This document shows, in pieces, positions 11,988 through 22,902 of a stretch of DNA of 64,000 nucleotides. Numbering within the stretch: position 1 is the stretch's first letter; every line of letters starts with the position of its first letter. The position numbers were made by a program, and so were the translations under genes. The notes beneath the pieces are model-generated. The model had not been told where the DNA came from, did not search any database, and saw only the letters and a list, made by a program, of their open reading frames with translations. Source of the DNA: Cladobotryum mycophilum (Eukaryota > Ascomycota > Sordariomycetes > Hypocreales > Hypocreaceae); NCBI GenBank assembly GCA_036429605.1, contig JAVFKD010000002.1, positions 2,170,001-2,234,000 of the forward strand, written 5' to 3'.

Positions 11988-13389
11988 GATGCAGGCCTTT
12001 TAATTGTGATGAATAATGCTGGTTTATTTGGCGGCTTTTTTTTTGGGTTCTCCAAAAGTTTTTCTTTTAGGTGAACGAGTTAATGAACGGGCCAAAAAGT
12101 CAGCCTCGTCTTTGCGTAGTGAATCCGTTTCGAGCCTGTGAAAATTGCTGACACGGAAGCTCGCGATCAGGCTGCTGACGAATTAGGATTAGTGTGATTG
12201 TCTGTTTCGCGCCTTGGGATAATTGAATCCGGATAAATTATTCACCCGATCCGAAGGAAAACGAATTGAAACAGAGCCAACTTGGAACCTTGCCTGATGC
12301 AACCTTTTTGCGGGGCAACTTGTGTCTTGACCGTGCTCTGACACATGAAACTCGATGCAGCATTGCAGCGGTGTCGGAGGCAGATCTTACAAGAGCATGG
12401 CCGGTAAGTACCGAAAAGCAATGGAACCATGGGGATGCATTGGCCCTTGTTCTTCTGGTGTTTACTACTCCTACAATGTGACTGGGTCAGAGTAAAACCC
12501 GGTCTCAGTAAGTCGGTCTGCATGAGTTGTTACACAGGTTGACAGGTATTGCGTATTGAGATGGCTCTTGCTATGGTGTCTATATAGTTTTTGTCCAAGT
12601 CCGCTACCGCTGGAAGTGAACACACACGATAGGTAGTGACCTACTTATATAACAGACACCTACAATTGGTAATGTGAATTTCTAGAAGAATTCACATCTA
12701 TGGATCTTGCAAAGTATACTAGGCCCAAAGGTACTTACCTCGCACTATCAAACAACGTCCATTCGGAATATCAGTTGGTCTCATGGCTAGTCAGTGTGAG
12801 CCGTATCAAACCGGGCGTCCAAGCTCCTTTATCGACTATCTACACCGTGAAGCATTGAACACGCACGGATAGCAATTGGCAATGTGAACATACTTTGTCG
12901 TACTCTTGATCATGAAAATAGTATCAACTCAGAGTTTCAAGCATCATCAGGCATAAATGAGACCCCTGATGACGTCTAATCAAAACTCAAACACTATTCC
13001 AAAAGTCAGAATCTAAGTTTTCATGTAAACCAAGTCATTAATCTTGTCTATTGTGTCATCTCGTCCTATCGAATACTCGGTTCTCCGTATGTGTTCTAAA
13101 TCTTACCGTGCATACCTGTTTAACCCGGGCTTGTGACACACCTCCGATGTATCGGAGCGCAATGCCGCCCGTCAGCTGAATTTGGTTGTCCGACTCCATT
13201 TTCCCCTTCAAAGGCACCAACAATTCATATTCCAAACGGAACGTCCTTTTCTTTTTTTTGCCCCCCCCCCCCCTTCCACCGAAACCCATTGTCATCGACT
13301 TTTTTCCGACTCAATTGGACTCGGAAATACCATCCTGACTAGGTGATTAGAAGCCGGGCTTCTTTTTTTGTCACTGTATTTCTCCCAAG
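11988..13389. promoter_or_regulatory. Divergent intergenic region between KHDC4-like gene and ILV6
   Basis: No coding region seen. The ILV6-proximal part holds a C13 tract at about 13261-13273 following a T-rich run, and the CCG-type palindrome listed separately. Short repeated words such as GGCAATGTGAA near 12666 and 12876 recur without a clear unit. Confidence 0.5.
13142..13157. promoter_or_regulatory. CCG-N6-CGG inverted repeat upstream of ILV6
   Basis: CTCCGAT and ATCGGAG arms are separated by GT, about 235 bases before the ILV6 start. Inverted CCG triplets are the usual target of Zn(II)2Cys6 regulators. The spacing is six, whereas Leu3-type sites have four, so the regulator is unknown. 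Confidence 0.35.
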
Positions 13390-14426
13390 ATGGCCTCACT
13401 CCGGCCTTGGAGTGCGCCTCTGCGAGCGGTTGCTTCCGCGAGGAGCTTCCCCGCTGCAAGCACCGTCTTTGGAGCGGCTCGATACAACTCCTCACACAGC
13501 TCGACATCTGCCATTGCCTACAAGGCGCTGCGACGACGCTCTTCCCCTCTCCCCACGAATGAGGCGCCGCCAGCATGGTCCGCCCAGGCTGCCGTCTCCA
13601 ACATCCTCTACGAGACGCCGACGCCGTCCATGGCCCCTCCGAAGCGTCACATCCTCAACTGTCTAGTCCAGAACGAACCTGGTGTATTGTCCCGTCTGTC
13701 GGGAATTCTGGCCGCTCGAGGTTTCAACATTGACTCGCTGGTCGTGTGCAACACCGAAGTCGAGGATCTTTCTCGAATGACCATCGTCCTCACCGGCCAA
13801 GACGGCGTCGTCGAACAGGCCAGGAGGCAATTGGAGGACCTCGTCCCCGTCTGGGCGGTCCTGGACTACAGCAACGCAGCCCTCGTTCAGCGAGAACTGC
13901 TTCTCGCCAAGATCAACATTCTCGGCCCCGAGTACTTTGAGGAGCTGCTGGCCCATCACCGTGAAATCACCAACGAGCGGCTCGGAGAGGACAGCTACGA
14001 GGGCATCGAGCAGTCTCTCGAGGAGTCTGCCAAGGACTTCCACCCTAGCAAGTTGGCTGCCAGTGAGGCCCTCAGACACAAGCATGAGCACTTGAAGTCG
14101 ATTACCTACTTTGCCCACCAATTCGGAGGCAAGATGTTGGATATTAGCACAAACAGCTGCATTGTTGAAGTGTAAGTCCTGGATCAATTCACTCCACATC
14201 ATTCATACCATTTAAAAAGGGAACTATACTAATTAATTCGTACAGCTCCGCCAAGCAGTCGAGGATCGATTCGTTTTTGAAGTTGGTTGCTCCGTTTGGA
14301 ATCCTGGAATCTGCGCGAACCGGTTTGATGGCACTGCCTAGATCACCATTACACAAGCACACAGAAGATTCTATTGTCAAGGAGGCGGATGAGGTTGTTG
14401 ATGCCAGCCAGCTTCCTCCTGGTTAA
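13390..14426 (+). CDS. ILV6: Acetolactate synthase regulatory (small) subunit, mitochondrial
   Basis: Exons 13390-14171 and 14246-14426 encode 320 residues. The GTAAGT donor and TACAG acceptor split a Val codon. The N-terminus is rich in Arg, Ser and Ala with few acids, which fits a mitochondrial targeting sequence. At about residue 85 the ACT domain begins (KRHILNCLVQNEPGVLSRLSGIL, then RGFNIDSLVV), the feedback-binding region of the IlvH/Ilv6 family. The C-terminal half (ELLLAKINILGP, FGGKMLDISTNSCIVEV, then SAKQSRIDSFLKLVAPFGI) matches the ALS_ss_C region. The product stimulates the catalytic subunit Ilv2 and confers valine feedback in branched-chain amino-acid synthesis. It converges on the OTC gene with only about 150 bases between stops. 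Confidence 0.95.
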
Positions 14427-14572
14427 GTCAGATGTACATGTAGTTTAGTTTCACTTGGGGCGTGGTATGGGTCAATCTATTCGCTTTTAATTCACTTTTT
14501 GCTCGCTAATTTTGGTTGTTCATGTACCAAAACGGCCAACTAAGTTACCACTAAACTACCACTATCATTCAT

Positions 14573-15728
14573 CTAAATCTTGCCCTTGTTTACGACAAAC
14601 CCTTCCAGTGCAGCTGTGTCGAGTTAGCACAAAGTCATATTGAGTCAAAGATGTCAGTACATACCAATGGCTGCCCAAAGTCGGTTCTCCGCCTCGGGGA
14701 ACACCAACGATCTGGGACTGTAGAATACCTCATCCGCGACTTCTTCTTGGTGCCGTGGCAAGCAGTGCATAAACTTCCAGTTCTCCTTGGCGCCTCCACG
14801 TCTAGCGAGCTCATTGGTGACTTGGTATCCAGAAAATGCGTCCAGTCGCTTCTTTTTCTCACTCTCTTGTCCCATTGAGATCCATGTGTCGGTCACAATG
14901 ACGTCTGCGTTCTGGATGGCCTCTTCTGGGACTGTAGTCTCGGTTAGTTTACCGGGTGAAGCAACCCCCTTGCTGGCTGAAACGATGAGCTCTCTCATGG
15001 AGTCCGGAATACCGTAGCCCTGGGGAGAGGCGACGGAAATGTCGACGCCAGTCTTGACGCAGCCAATGGCAAGATCGAAGAGTACGTTGTTGGAGTCACC
15101 AACCCATGCCACCTTTAAGCCATCCAGACCGAGGCTGGAGCCAGTTGAGGTGGGCGAGAATGTTTCGTGAATAGTGAGAAAGTCGGCAATGGTCTGTAGA
15201 GGATGGAAGTCATCTGACAAGGCATTAATGACGGGCACACTTGAATGCTGTGCCAAGGTCGCGACATCCGAGTGAGGTCCAACTCGAGCTACAATGGAAG
15301 AAGTCATGGATGAGACAACAACTGAGGTATCATAGAGCGACTCATTGACCTGTTCCGAGCGTTAGTCATGGCCAGCAAATCGATTGCACGGAACATACAC
15401 CAAGCTGAATGTCATCTTTACCCAAAAACATGGGATGACCACCAAGCATATTAACTGCGGCTTCCGTCGATATACGGGTTCGAGTGCTTCGCTTGCTGAA
15501 CATCATGGCAACAGTCTGACCGGCAAGTTCAGAGCTCAACAGCCTCGGAGCTTGTCCAGACTTGACTGCCTGTTTTCGAGACGCAGCATTTCGAACCAAG
15601 TTGGTGAACTCGCTAGGCGTGAGGTCGCTAATTGACATCAAGTGTCTAGGACCTGAGGTTTGTGAGTAGGTTCTGTTTTGGAGGCCAATGGAGGCATTCC
15701 GAGCTGCTCGAAAGATGGATGTCTTCAT
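14573..15728 (-). CDS. ARG3: Ornithine carbamoyltransferase, mitochondrial
   Basis: Three exons (15399-15728, 14665-15349, 14573-14613) encode 351 residues. Both introns have GTATGT donors and CAG acceptors. Residues 1-30 (MKTSIFRAARNASIG, RTYSQTSG) look like a mitochondrial presequence. The carbamoyl-phosphate site FSKRSTRTRIS is near residue 80, the conserved HPMFLGKDDIQLG follows, and the ornithine-site cysteine motif FMHCLPRH is near residue 310. The ending ALEGFVVNKGKI is typical. The enzyme makes citrulline from ornithine and carbamoyl phosphate in arginine synthesis. All catalytic motifs seen are intact. Confidence 0.96.
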
Positions 15729-16387
15729 GGTTGAGAGTGGTCAATTGACGCAATGGAGGCTATTATGGGGAGTAAAAAGCGCCAATTCGGTTTATCGATA
15801 TATTCTCAGGAGTGCTGTGGATTTGGAGTATTTTTTGTAGAAAGGGAGGGATGAGGACACAATGGCAATTGTAAAAATGGAAGGACTTGAAGAGTCATAG
15901 CAGTGATGCCGATTGTTGAGATCGGGCATTCAGAGAAATAGTGGGGCATTTGATTGAGAGATGCAGTGCAACCCTAACCCCGAAACTTAATCACAGAATC
16001 TGGCCATCTCTAACAGAAAGGGGGTTTGAAGGTGGAGGGGTGAAGTTGTCACGAAGAAATATTCAGCTAAATTATACAAGGTGAGCTATTCTGCCAGTCA
16101 TTGTTCCACCCCGTGCGGCTCTGGTCATCTTGGGCTTGGCATGTCCTGAACGTTCACCCGGAAGTTTGATAGCTTTCAAACAAGAAGACTCGAATAAAAA
16201 CAAGAATCAAAAGTTTTAGAAGCTTCAATATGTTTTATTAATAGAAGCTATGATAGAGAGAGTACAGAGATCATGTACATGGTCAAATGACTTGGGAACT
16301 ATATACTAATATCAATGATGAACCAAATAGTTATGTACTGCGACGAGGCCGTCACCGAAAGAATGCGTCAATCTTGCTTCCTTTCCT
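15729..16387. other. Intergenic: OTC promoter and PL20 3' region
   Basis: No gene seen. The OTC-proximal part is purine-rich on the plus strand. The part near 16190-16260 is AT-rich and fits a 3' untranslated region for the PL20 gene. Confidence 0.45.
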
Positions 16388-17164
16388 TTAGTGCTTATCG
16401 GGGTCGACATCGTCCATGGTGTTACCAATGGCGATCTCGTCGTACCAGACCTGGCGGAAGCCCTGGCTGCCGGCCATGTGCTTCTCGTCGTGCCAGCTGT
16501 TAGCATACAGGCCGACGTGGAAGTTGAAGATGCTGTCGTCGTCGATGGTGGTAGCAATGTTGCTGACCTGGTGGACGAGCTTGCCATCGAGCCAGGTCTT
16601 GAGGAAACCGCTGTTGTCACTGGCCCAGTGAGCCTGGATGATGACCTTGTGCCACTGACCAGCACTGATAGTGGCAATGTTGGGGAAACCTTTGATGTTT
16701 CGGCCGCAGTTGGGCTTGCGGTAGTGGCCGTTGACAATACGGGTATTGAGCTGGTTGTTTTGGATCCAGATCATGGTGGAAGGCATCCAGTCATCGTCGT
16801 CACAGCCAGCGCCGGGGCGGTTGGCAATGAACTGAGCAAGGTTGTAGGACTGGGGCTGGAACTGCCAGTCGGGGGCAAGGCGGAACATGAAGCCATAGAA
16901 GAGGGTATCGCCACGCTTGTATCCGCGGTTGTGGTCGACTTCAGAGTGGTAACGACCGGTGTAGCCAGGAGTATAGGTCTGGGTCACCTTGATGGCTGAG
17001 CCACCCTTGTAAAAGGTGCCCTTGTCCTCGGCGACCGAGCCCTTGTTCTCATGGATGACGGCGTCCCAACCATTGAGATGTCCATCGTTGTAGAAAGAGG
17101 GAGCGGCACTGGCGAGGGGCAAAAGAGCCGCCGCCGTGGCAAGAAGAGACTTGATGGCAACCAT
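16388..17164 (-). CDS. Secreted glucuronan lyase, polysaccharide lyase family 20
   Basis: An intronless gene of 258 residues. It starts at ATG 17164 with a clear signal peptide (MVAIKSLLATAAALLPLASA, cleavage before APS). A TATAAATA box on the coding strand at 17262-17271 lies about 100 bases upstream; an in-frame extension beyond 17164 would begin close to that box and is rejected. The mature chain is a PL20-type beta-jelly-roll protein (GRYHSEVDHNRGYKRGDTLFYGFMFRL; YNLAQFIANRPGAGCDDDDWMPS; HKVIIQAHWASDNSGFLKTWLDGKLVHQ). The best-known member is the Trichoderma glucuronan lyase, which cleaves beta-1,4-linked glucuronic acid polymers. Secretion and a saprotrophic role are inferred. Confidence 0.88.
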   Translation of the reverse strand: MVAIKSLLATAAALLPLASAAPSFYNDGHLNGWDAVIHENKGSVAEDKGTFYKGGSAIKVTQTYTPGYTGRYHSEVDHNRGYKRGDTLFYGFMFRLAPDWQFQPQSYNLAQFIANRPGAGCDDDDWMPSTMIWIQNNQLNTRIVNGHYRKPNCGRNIKGFPNIATISAGQWHKVIIQAHWASDNSGFLKTWLDGKLVHQVSNIATTIDDDSIFNFHVGLYANSWHDEKHMAGSQGFRQVWYDEIAIGNTMDDVDPDKH

Positions 17165-19437
17165 GGTGTAGAAAGTTGTGTTTCCAGATGAAAGGAAACG
17201 TTGTTGGTATAGGAGATGAGGGATCTGTCTGAAAAAATCGGTATAGACGGACAACCGTACCTTTATTTATACCTGATGAGCTGATGATCAACAGCAACAG
17301 GACATTAACGACTTCCCGTTTCCATTTTGTCCATGTCTCTCACTGATGCCCCCACAAGATAGCATATTCACTAGATTCTTCCGACCTGTGTCCAGTAAAG
17401 TTCATATTGGTTAAGCTTACTGGTGGACCCTTCTGGATCATGACCGGAATCTTTCTGCCGTCATATTGCCCCATCTACGTGATGGCAGCCGTAATCCGTC
17501 CAATGTGCTTCCACTGATCCCCCCGGAGTGTGTGGTCGCATCAACAAGTGACTTCCATGTTCGTCGGATGGATCTCGGCGGATCACCAAGTCCAGCCACG
17601 AAGTTAGTGTTCCTGAGAGGCTCTCGAATAGGGCAGGGTTTATCCCCACACTAAAGGTGGGACATATACGAGAGGCGAAGCATGACTGGCGGATTAATTA
17701 TTAGAGTCTTACCAGGATAGGATTTAAGTTGAAGGTTTATACAACTGTGTCGGTAGAAAGCTGCACGTGTGCGTCTGCTCTTGGAACGCTTGCGGCACCG
17801 CCGGTAATGCCCGGGGATGTGAGGTTAGTGATCCCCACGGGCCGGGCCCTACCATTCATGGATATCTAATAAACATAATGTTTAGCAATAAAATAAAGGC
17901 GTTTTCAGGACGACGATCATTCGGTAAGCCAACTGTTGATGTTGATGATGTTGAACCTATGCTTCCATCAGCATCAGCATCATATCAACTTATCCACGGA
18001 ATATTTATCCTACAAGAAGCCGTGGCTCATTATATTTTCCGCAGGGGAATGTAACCACGGGTTTCCAAGCTCTGCATGAGGCCTGGAACTTGGTGTGTAA
18101 GATTATGGCCTCACACAAATATCTTCAGATAGCCTACCTATGAATATTTTCCCTACAAGTACCGATTCAGGGGGCTCTTGTTTCGAAAGATGGACGATCA
18201 ACTCGGCTTAATCCATAAAACATGGCGTAGAAACAAGACAAAACATTAATACTTCTGTGATATAGGTCGGGGTGTTTTGGAACTGCTACTCTGGTGTTAT
18301 CGTGCGTTTGTACTCATTATGACGCGAGTTGAGTTAGACAGTGGCGAGCAAAACGCCTGCTATTGGTTGCTTTTTTATTTGTCAGACGACACCACCAACA
18401 ACACCAACTGATATGCAATTTTAACCCATACCAGTGTATATGTTGCTTACTCAAATCGATGGCCAGTCAGCGGGAACTTGGTTGATAGATCAATACCGTT
18501 TTCGTATTTGATCAAATCATGATGAAAGAGGCATCTACATCATCAGATTATAGCATCAAGGTATCAAGCGAAAGGGCGCTCGTATTGCAACCGTGCCTGA
18601 GCCGGAAGTTGGGGAAATCCTTGGCGTGCATGCGGAGAACAAAGACAGGGTCTTGCTTTTAGCGGTCTTTTTTATTGGCTCTTTTTGCCTCGATGACAAC
18701 CGGAAGAGGCAGCCGCCTAAGTTGACAGTAAGTTTAATAAGGGGCGAGTTCTCGTATCTCACTAAATGTGATACTTTGCACGCCTGATTGATGAGCAAAG
18801 CAAAAGAGCCCCCTGAATAAAAACATGTTAGTACCGAATAAGAAAATACACAGATCCAAATGCAGACGCGGTACAGAAACATCACATGAAACAGGACGGT
18901 GACCTGACTGCCTGACTGCCTAACTGACCTGCTCGGGACACAAATCCGGTTGTCTTAGTTTTGTTAGTCAGCTGCACTTCTCTAAATAGTCGACCAATCA
19001 CGTCATCGATTTTACGTTGGCTGTCCAAGAGACGCCCAATGCTTTCCTCCAGGGTCCACCCCTCGTGCGACTTCCTCGCCTGCAATCGCAACCTCGAACT
19101 ACTACCCCCATCAAAGACATCACATCATCTCAACGCTCATCATCATCCGTGCGGATCCGCCCATAATCGCCGTGCTCGAGCTTCTTCTTGCAGTAGTGAT
19201 TACTGCTTCCCTTTTACAACCTCCGCACTCTCCCGGCAGTTCCGTCTTCAGCTTCCATACGCGTATCTTACCGATCAAACCGTCACATCCAGACCTGATA
19301 GCGGCTTGTAGCGGCCTGGCTGGACGTCCCTCACGCAACACTCCTCAGGCGCAGGCCGTGCCATGATCGCCGGCCACGGATAGACTGGTTATCCCATACG
19401 TCCGTTCCATTTACGCATCTCCTCGGCGACGGAGATC
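17165..19437. promoter_or_regulatory. Divergent intergenic region between PL20 and Tag1-like genes
   Basis: About 2.3 kb without a credible gene. The left end carries the PL20 TATA box (17262-17271). A short imperfect array of GATGTTGATGATG and GCATCAGCATCA words is at about 17935-17975. Open frames at 18556-18885 and 18961-19311 lack domain character. Confidence 0.5.
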
Positions 19438-22181
19438 ATGTCTGCTTCGGAGAGAACACCCCTGCTCGCACCAGAGCATGAGTCTGGCCCCGCCACTGAG
19501 TCGTCGCCACTGCTCTCCGATAACCATCGTCGCAACAGTCAGGATGGTGAAAATGACAACTCTGATAAGCCTCAAAGAAAGGCGACTGGCAGAATTCGAT
19601 GGCCATCCATCATAGCGATCTCAACACTGGCGGTAGTCGTGGTGGTGGTTATGGTACTGGGCTTCGTTGCTCCCCCGCCGTCAAACACTATGCCGAAAAA
19701 GCTGCCGTCATCGAGCCCACTGGCTTGTCCCTCGAATCCCTCACGCCTGATGGCGTTCGCGCTCGTATCCAAGCCAACTTTCGACTTGATGGCGCCCGTG
19801 TCAACGATAACACGGCGAGGTTTCTCGGTAGACTGGCTACGGGTATTGTACGAAAGATCGACACCGAGGAAACAAAGGTTCAGGTGCATCTGCCCCGCTA
19901 TGGAAATGCGTTGCTCGGGAGTGCAGTTGTTCCACCATTGACTATCAGTCTCGTCGATGGGCACAATACGGCCATGGACTTCGTTGCCAACCTGAGCCCC
20001 GGTGACTCGAGCATCGTTCGTCAGATTGTCAATGATTGGCTGGATGGCAAGCTCGAGCAGCTCAAGGTTACTGGGTCTGCTGCTATTCATGTCAAGTCAG
20101 GCGTGTTGCCTCTAGGTACTCATAAAGTGGTCGAGTCCATGGTCTTTGAAGGTCAATCTCTCTACCGCTCTTTTTCTTCCCTTTACTTTGGAGAAAAAAC
20201 AATATGAAGAAACATGGTTTACCATCTGTCGATTTTTTTGCTAATGTCCGTGCAGCCAATGATATCCCGTCCATCCCCGATTATGATATTAGCCAACTCA
20301 ATATTCACGATGTTCCTGTCGGTGATCCTGGACAGTCGGCCATTGGGGCAAATGCATCCATCACTGCGTACAATGACTACCCAGTTAGCCTGGCCGTTCC
20401 CTCTCTTGGGTTTGATATCTTAGTCCCCAACTGTGAACCATCCGAATCATATATCAAGGTCGCAACTGCCGTCACCAACCCCATTGATGTCCAGCCTCAC
20501 GCGAATGTTACTGCCGACGCCATCGGCCTCATACGCGATATACCAGAGCCTCTCACACGGCCTTGCCCCTTATCCGACCTGTCACCTCTTGATAACTTCA
20601 TTCAGCAGTACCTACATGGTAAAAGTGCCAAAATCTTCGTTCGCGGACAAAAGACAGAAAACTCAGACGTACCTGATTGGGTCGGATCCCTCCTCAGTAC
20701 CATTACAGTTCCCATAGACCTTCCAGGGCGCTCATTCGACGACGCCATTCGTAATATTTCTGTTTCCGATATCAATTTCAAGCTTCCAAGCCCATTTGCT
20801 GATCCGAACAGTCCTAATGGAAAGCCTCGCGTGTCCGGTACTCTCCAGGTACTAGCCGCTCTTCCATCAGAGTTGCAACTCGATATAGGTATCAACAGCC
20901 TCCAAGCCAAGAGCGATGTCTTCTACGAAGGCAAGAAATTCGGCGAACTCAACTTGCGCCGGTGGCAGAAAGCCAGTTCAACCAAGCTTCCTGGCTCCGG
21001 AGATGATGAAGACCTAATGCAAATCACTGCCAGGATAGCCAATGTTCCCCTTGACATTACCGACGGCGATGTTTTCAGCGATGTGATGCAGGAACTGCTT
21101 TTTGGTGACGACGATCTTGTCCTCGACATCAACTCCCTAGTCGATGCCAAGGTCTCGACAGTTATTGGCGACTTGGTTCTGAAAGACATACCCGCCAAGG
21201 GAAAGATACCCGTTAAACGTCCGTCTTCGCATTGGTAGACTTTCTTTGAGCGTCTCACTTGTGGGGGGACTATCATTCGGACTTTAGTCATAAAGTACGA
21301 TTATGATACACCTCGCAAGTCCCAACAGGGAGCTGGCTAACGACTGATCAGACCTCCCTGGAAAGTCTTTTCTAGATTTAGATCCACACGTCGGAGACAT
21401 TGTCATTGTTGAAACTTCCGAAAATTCCGTTAAAATGCGAGCATCTATTAATTTGACAAATCCAACGCCATACACGGCCTCTATTCCATATGCAAACGTC
21501 CACGTCATGGTAAAGGGCCACTTAATTGGAGAGGTCACCGCCAAAGATCTCGACCTTAAACTAGGAGAGAACACGAACATGGTGGTATATGCCACTTGGG
21601 ACCCTGTTACATGGGGAGGTGAGGAGAGTCACAAGGTTGCTACACAATTGTTGTCAAACTACTTGTCGGGAAAGAATACAAGTTTGACCATGAAGGCTCA
21701 TCGCGGCAGCATTCCAGCAGTGCCCGTCATAGGCGAGGCCCTATCGAAGATCAACATTACTCTTCCCACGCCACGGGTCAAACTCCCAGACGACGAGAGT
21801 GGGGAAGGTCAGAGTCACCGTTTTGTGAGAGATGCTAGTTTTCATTTCTTTTCATCCACCGCGTCATTTAACCTCGCATCTCCATTGCGGGTCAACACTG
21901 TACACATAGAACGCATAAACGCTACAGCTTTTTACAACCATACAGAACCAGTCGGGGAAATTTTGTACGAAGAGGCATTCGATGCACCGCCGGGTGTTAC
22001 GGAGACCCCGCGGCTGCCCGTGGAGTGGTCCCTAGGGAGCATCGGTTTCGACAAGCTAAAGGCTGCCCTTGGCGGCACTCTAAAGTTAGATGCTTCAGCG
22101 GAAGCGACGCTGAGAATCGGGAATTGGAGAGAGACTGTTCATTATGAGGGGAGGGGTATCGGGGCAAGAATCAGGTTATAG
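19438..22181 (+). CDS. Tag1-like vacuolar membrane protein (DUF3712 family)
   Basis: Exons 19438-20151, 20256-21218 and 21352-22181. A cytosolic N-terminus with two ERTPLL/SSPLL motifs (acidic dileucine type, fitting vacuolar sorting) is followed by one membrane segment (SIIAISTLAVVVVVVMVLGFV, about residues 58-78). The rest is a long lumenal, beta-rich region with repeated DUF3712-like modules (VTADAIGLIRDIP; VPIDLPGRSF; LPGKSFLDLDPHVGD; VPVIGEALSKINITLPTPRV). Yeast Tag1 (Ylr173w) has this layout and helps end autophagy; the equivalence is an inference. The frame breaks in C5 at 19672-19676 just after the membrane segment. With one more C, APPAVKHYAEKAAVIEPTGLS continues and the three exons total 835 residues. 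The second exon start follows a TGCTAAT branch site and a GTGCAG acceptor, giving VFEANDIPSIPDYDIS. Confidence 0.7.
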
Positions 22182-22902
22182 ACTATGAATTATTGATATA
22201 CACTACAGGTTTTGGGTACAGGGTGTTGGGTCTGGCGTTTAGAGTACAGAGATTTCCTTTTTGAGATACGATTTTGTTTTTTAACGAATAGATGTTGATT
22301 TTGATATCTAGACTAAGCAGATTTACTACAATCAAAGACTCGAGTCGATTCACGATGTTACTTCATGATGCCTAATACGACATATTCAACCAGTGACATA
22401 GTATCGTGCTTTAATCAGAGGCACTCGAGATGGGCTACTAGAGGATCTTTGATGCCGATCTACGGTTCGGTTTTCCCCAGACGCCACTCCAACTCATGCA
22501 AATTACAGCACTACTTGACTCATCAAATGATCGATGATGGATAACCACCAAGTAATCCATGAATCACACAAAAGGTACAAGATAGAGACAAGTCACAGAG
22601 AGCGGCTTACGAATCCCATCAAGTTGCTAAACAAGAAGCACGCAGGATGAGAGAAGTTATTCCGGGACATAACTTTGTCGCCGGAAGGGAGATAAGGGGG
22701 TTGGAAAGGGAAGGACGATGACGAACCTCGGGGTATCGAGCTACCGGCTCTGGCAGTGTCAGCAAGGAATAAATCATCATTGAGAGAGAGAGAGAGAAGC
22801 ACAAAGTATGAGGGTAAAGCACCTTTTTGATATAACAACTCCAAACAACCATTAAGACTATTAATTTTCTCGCGCAATAAAACTGTGGTTTTTAGCCTTT
22901 CT
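22182..22902. other. Convergent intergenic region
   Basis: Spacer between the 3' ends of the Tag1-like and SNU66 genes. AT-rich, with a short GAGA run near 22780-22797. No gene seen. Confidence 0.5.

Noticed and set aside
13663..14202. Minus-strand open frame of 179 codons opposite ILV6
   Set aside because: Antisense shadow of the GC-rich ILV6 coding sequence.
16391..16999. Plus-strand open frame of 202 codons opposite the PL20 gene
   Set aside because: Antisense shadow of a well-supported secreted enzyme with Val/Ala-rich composition.
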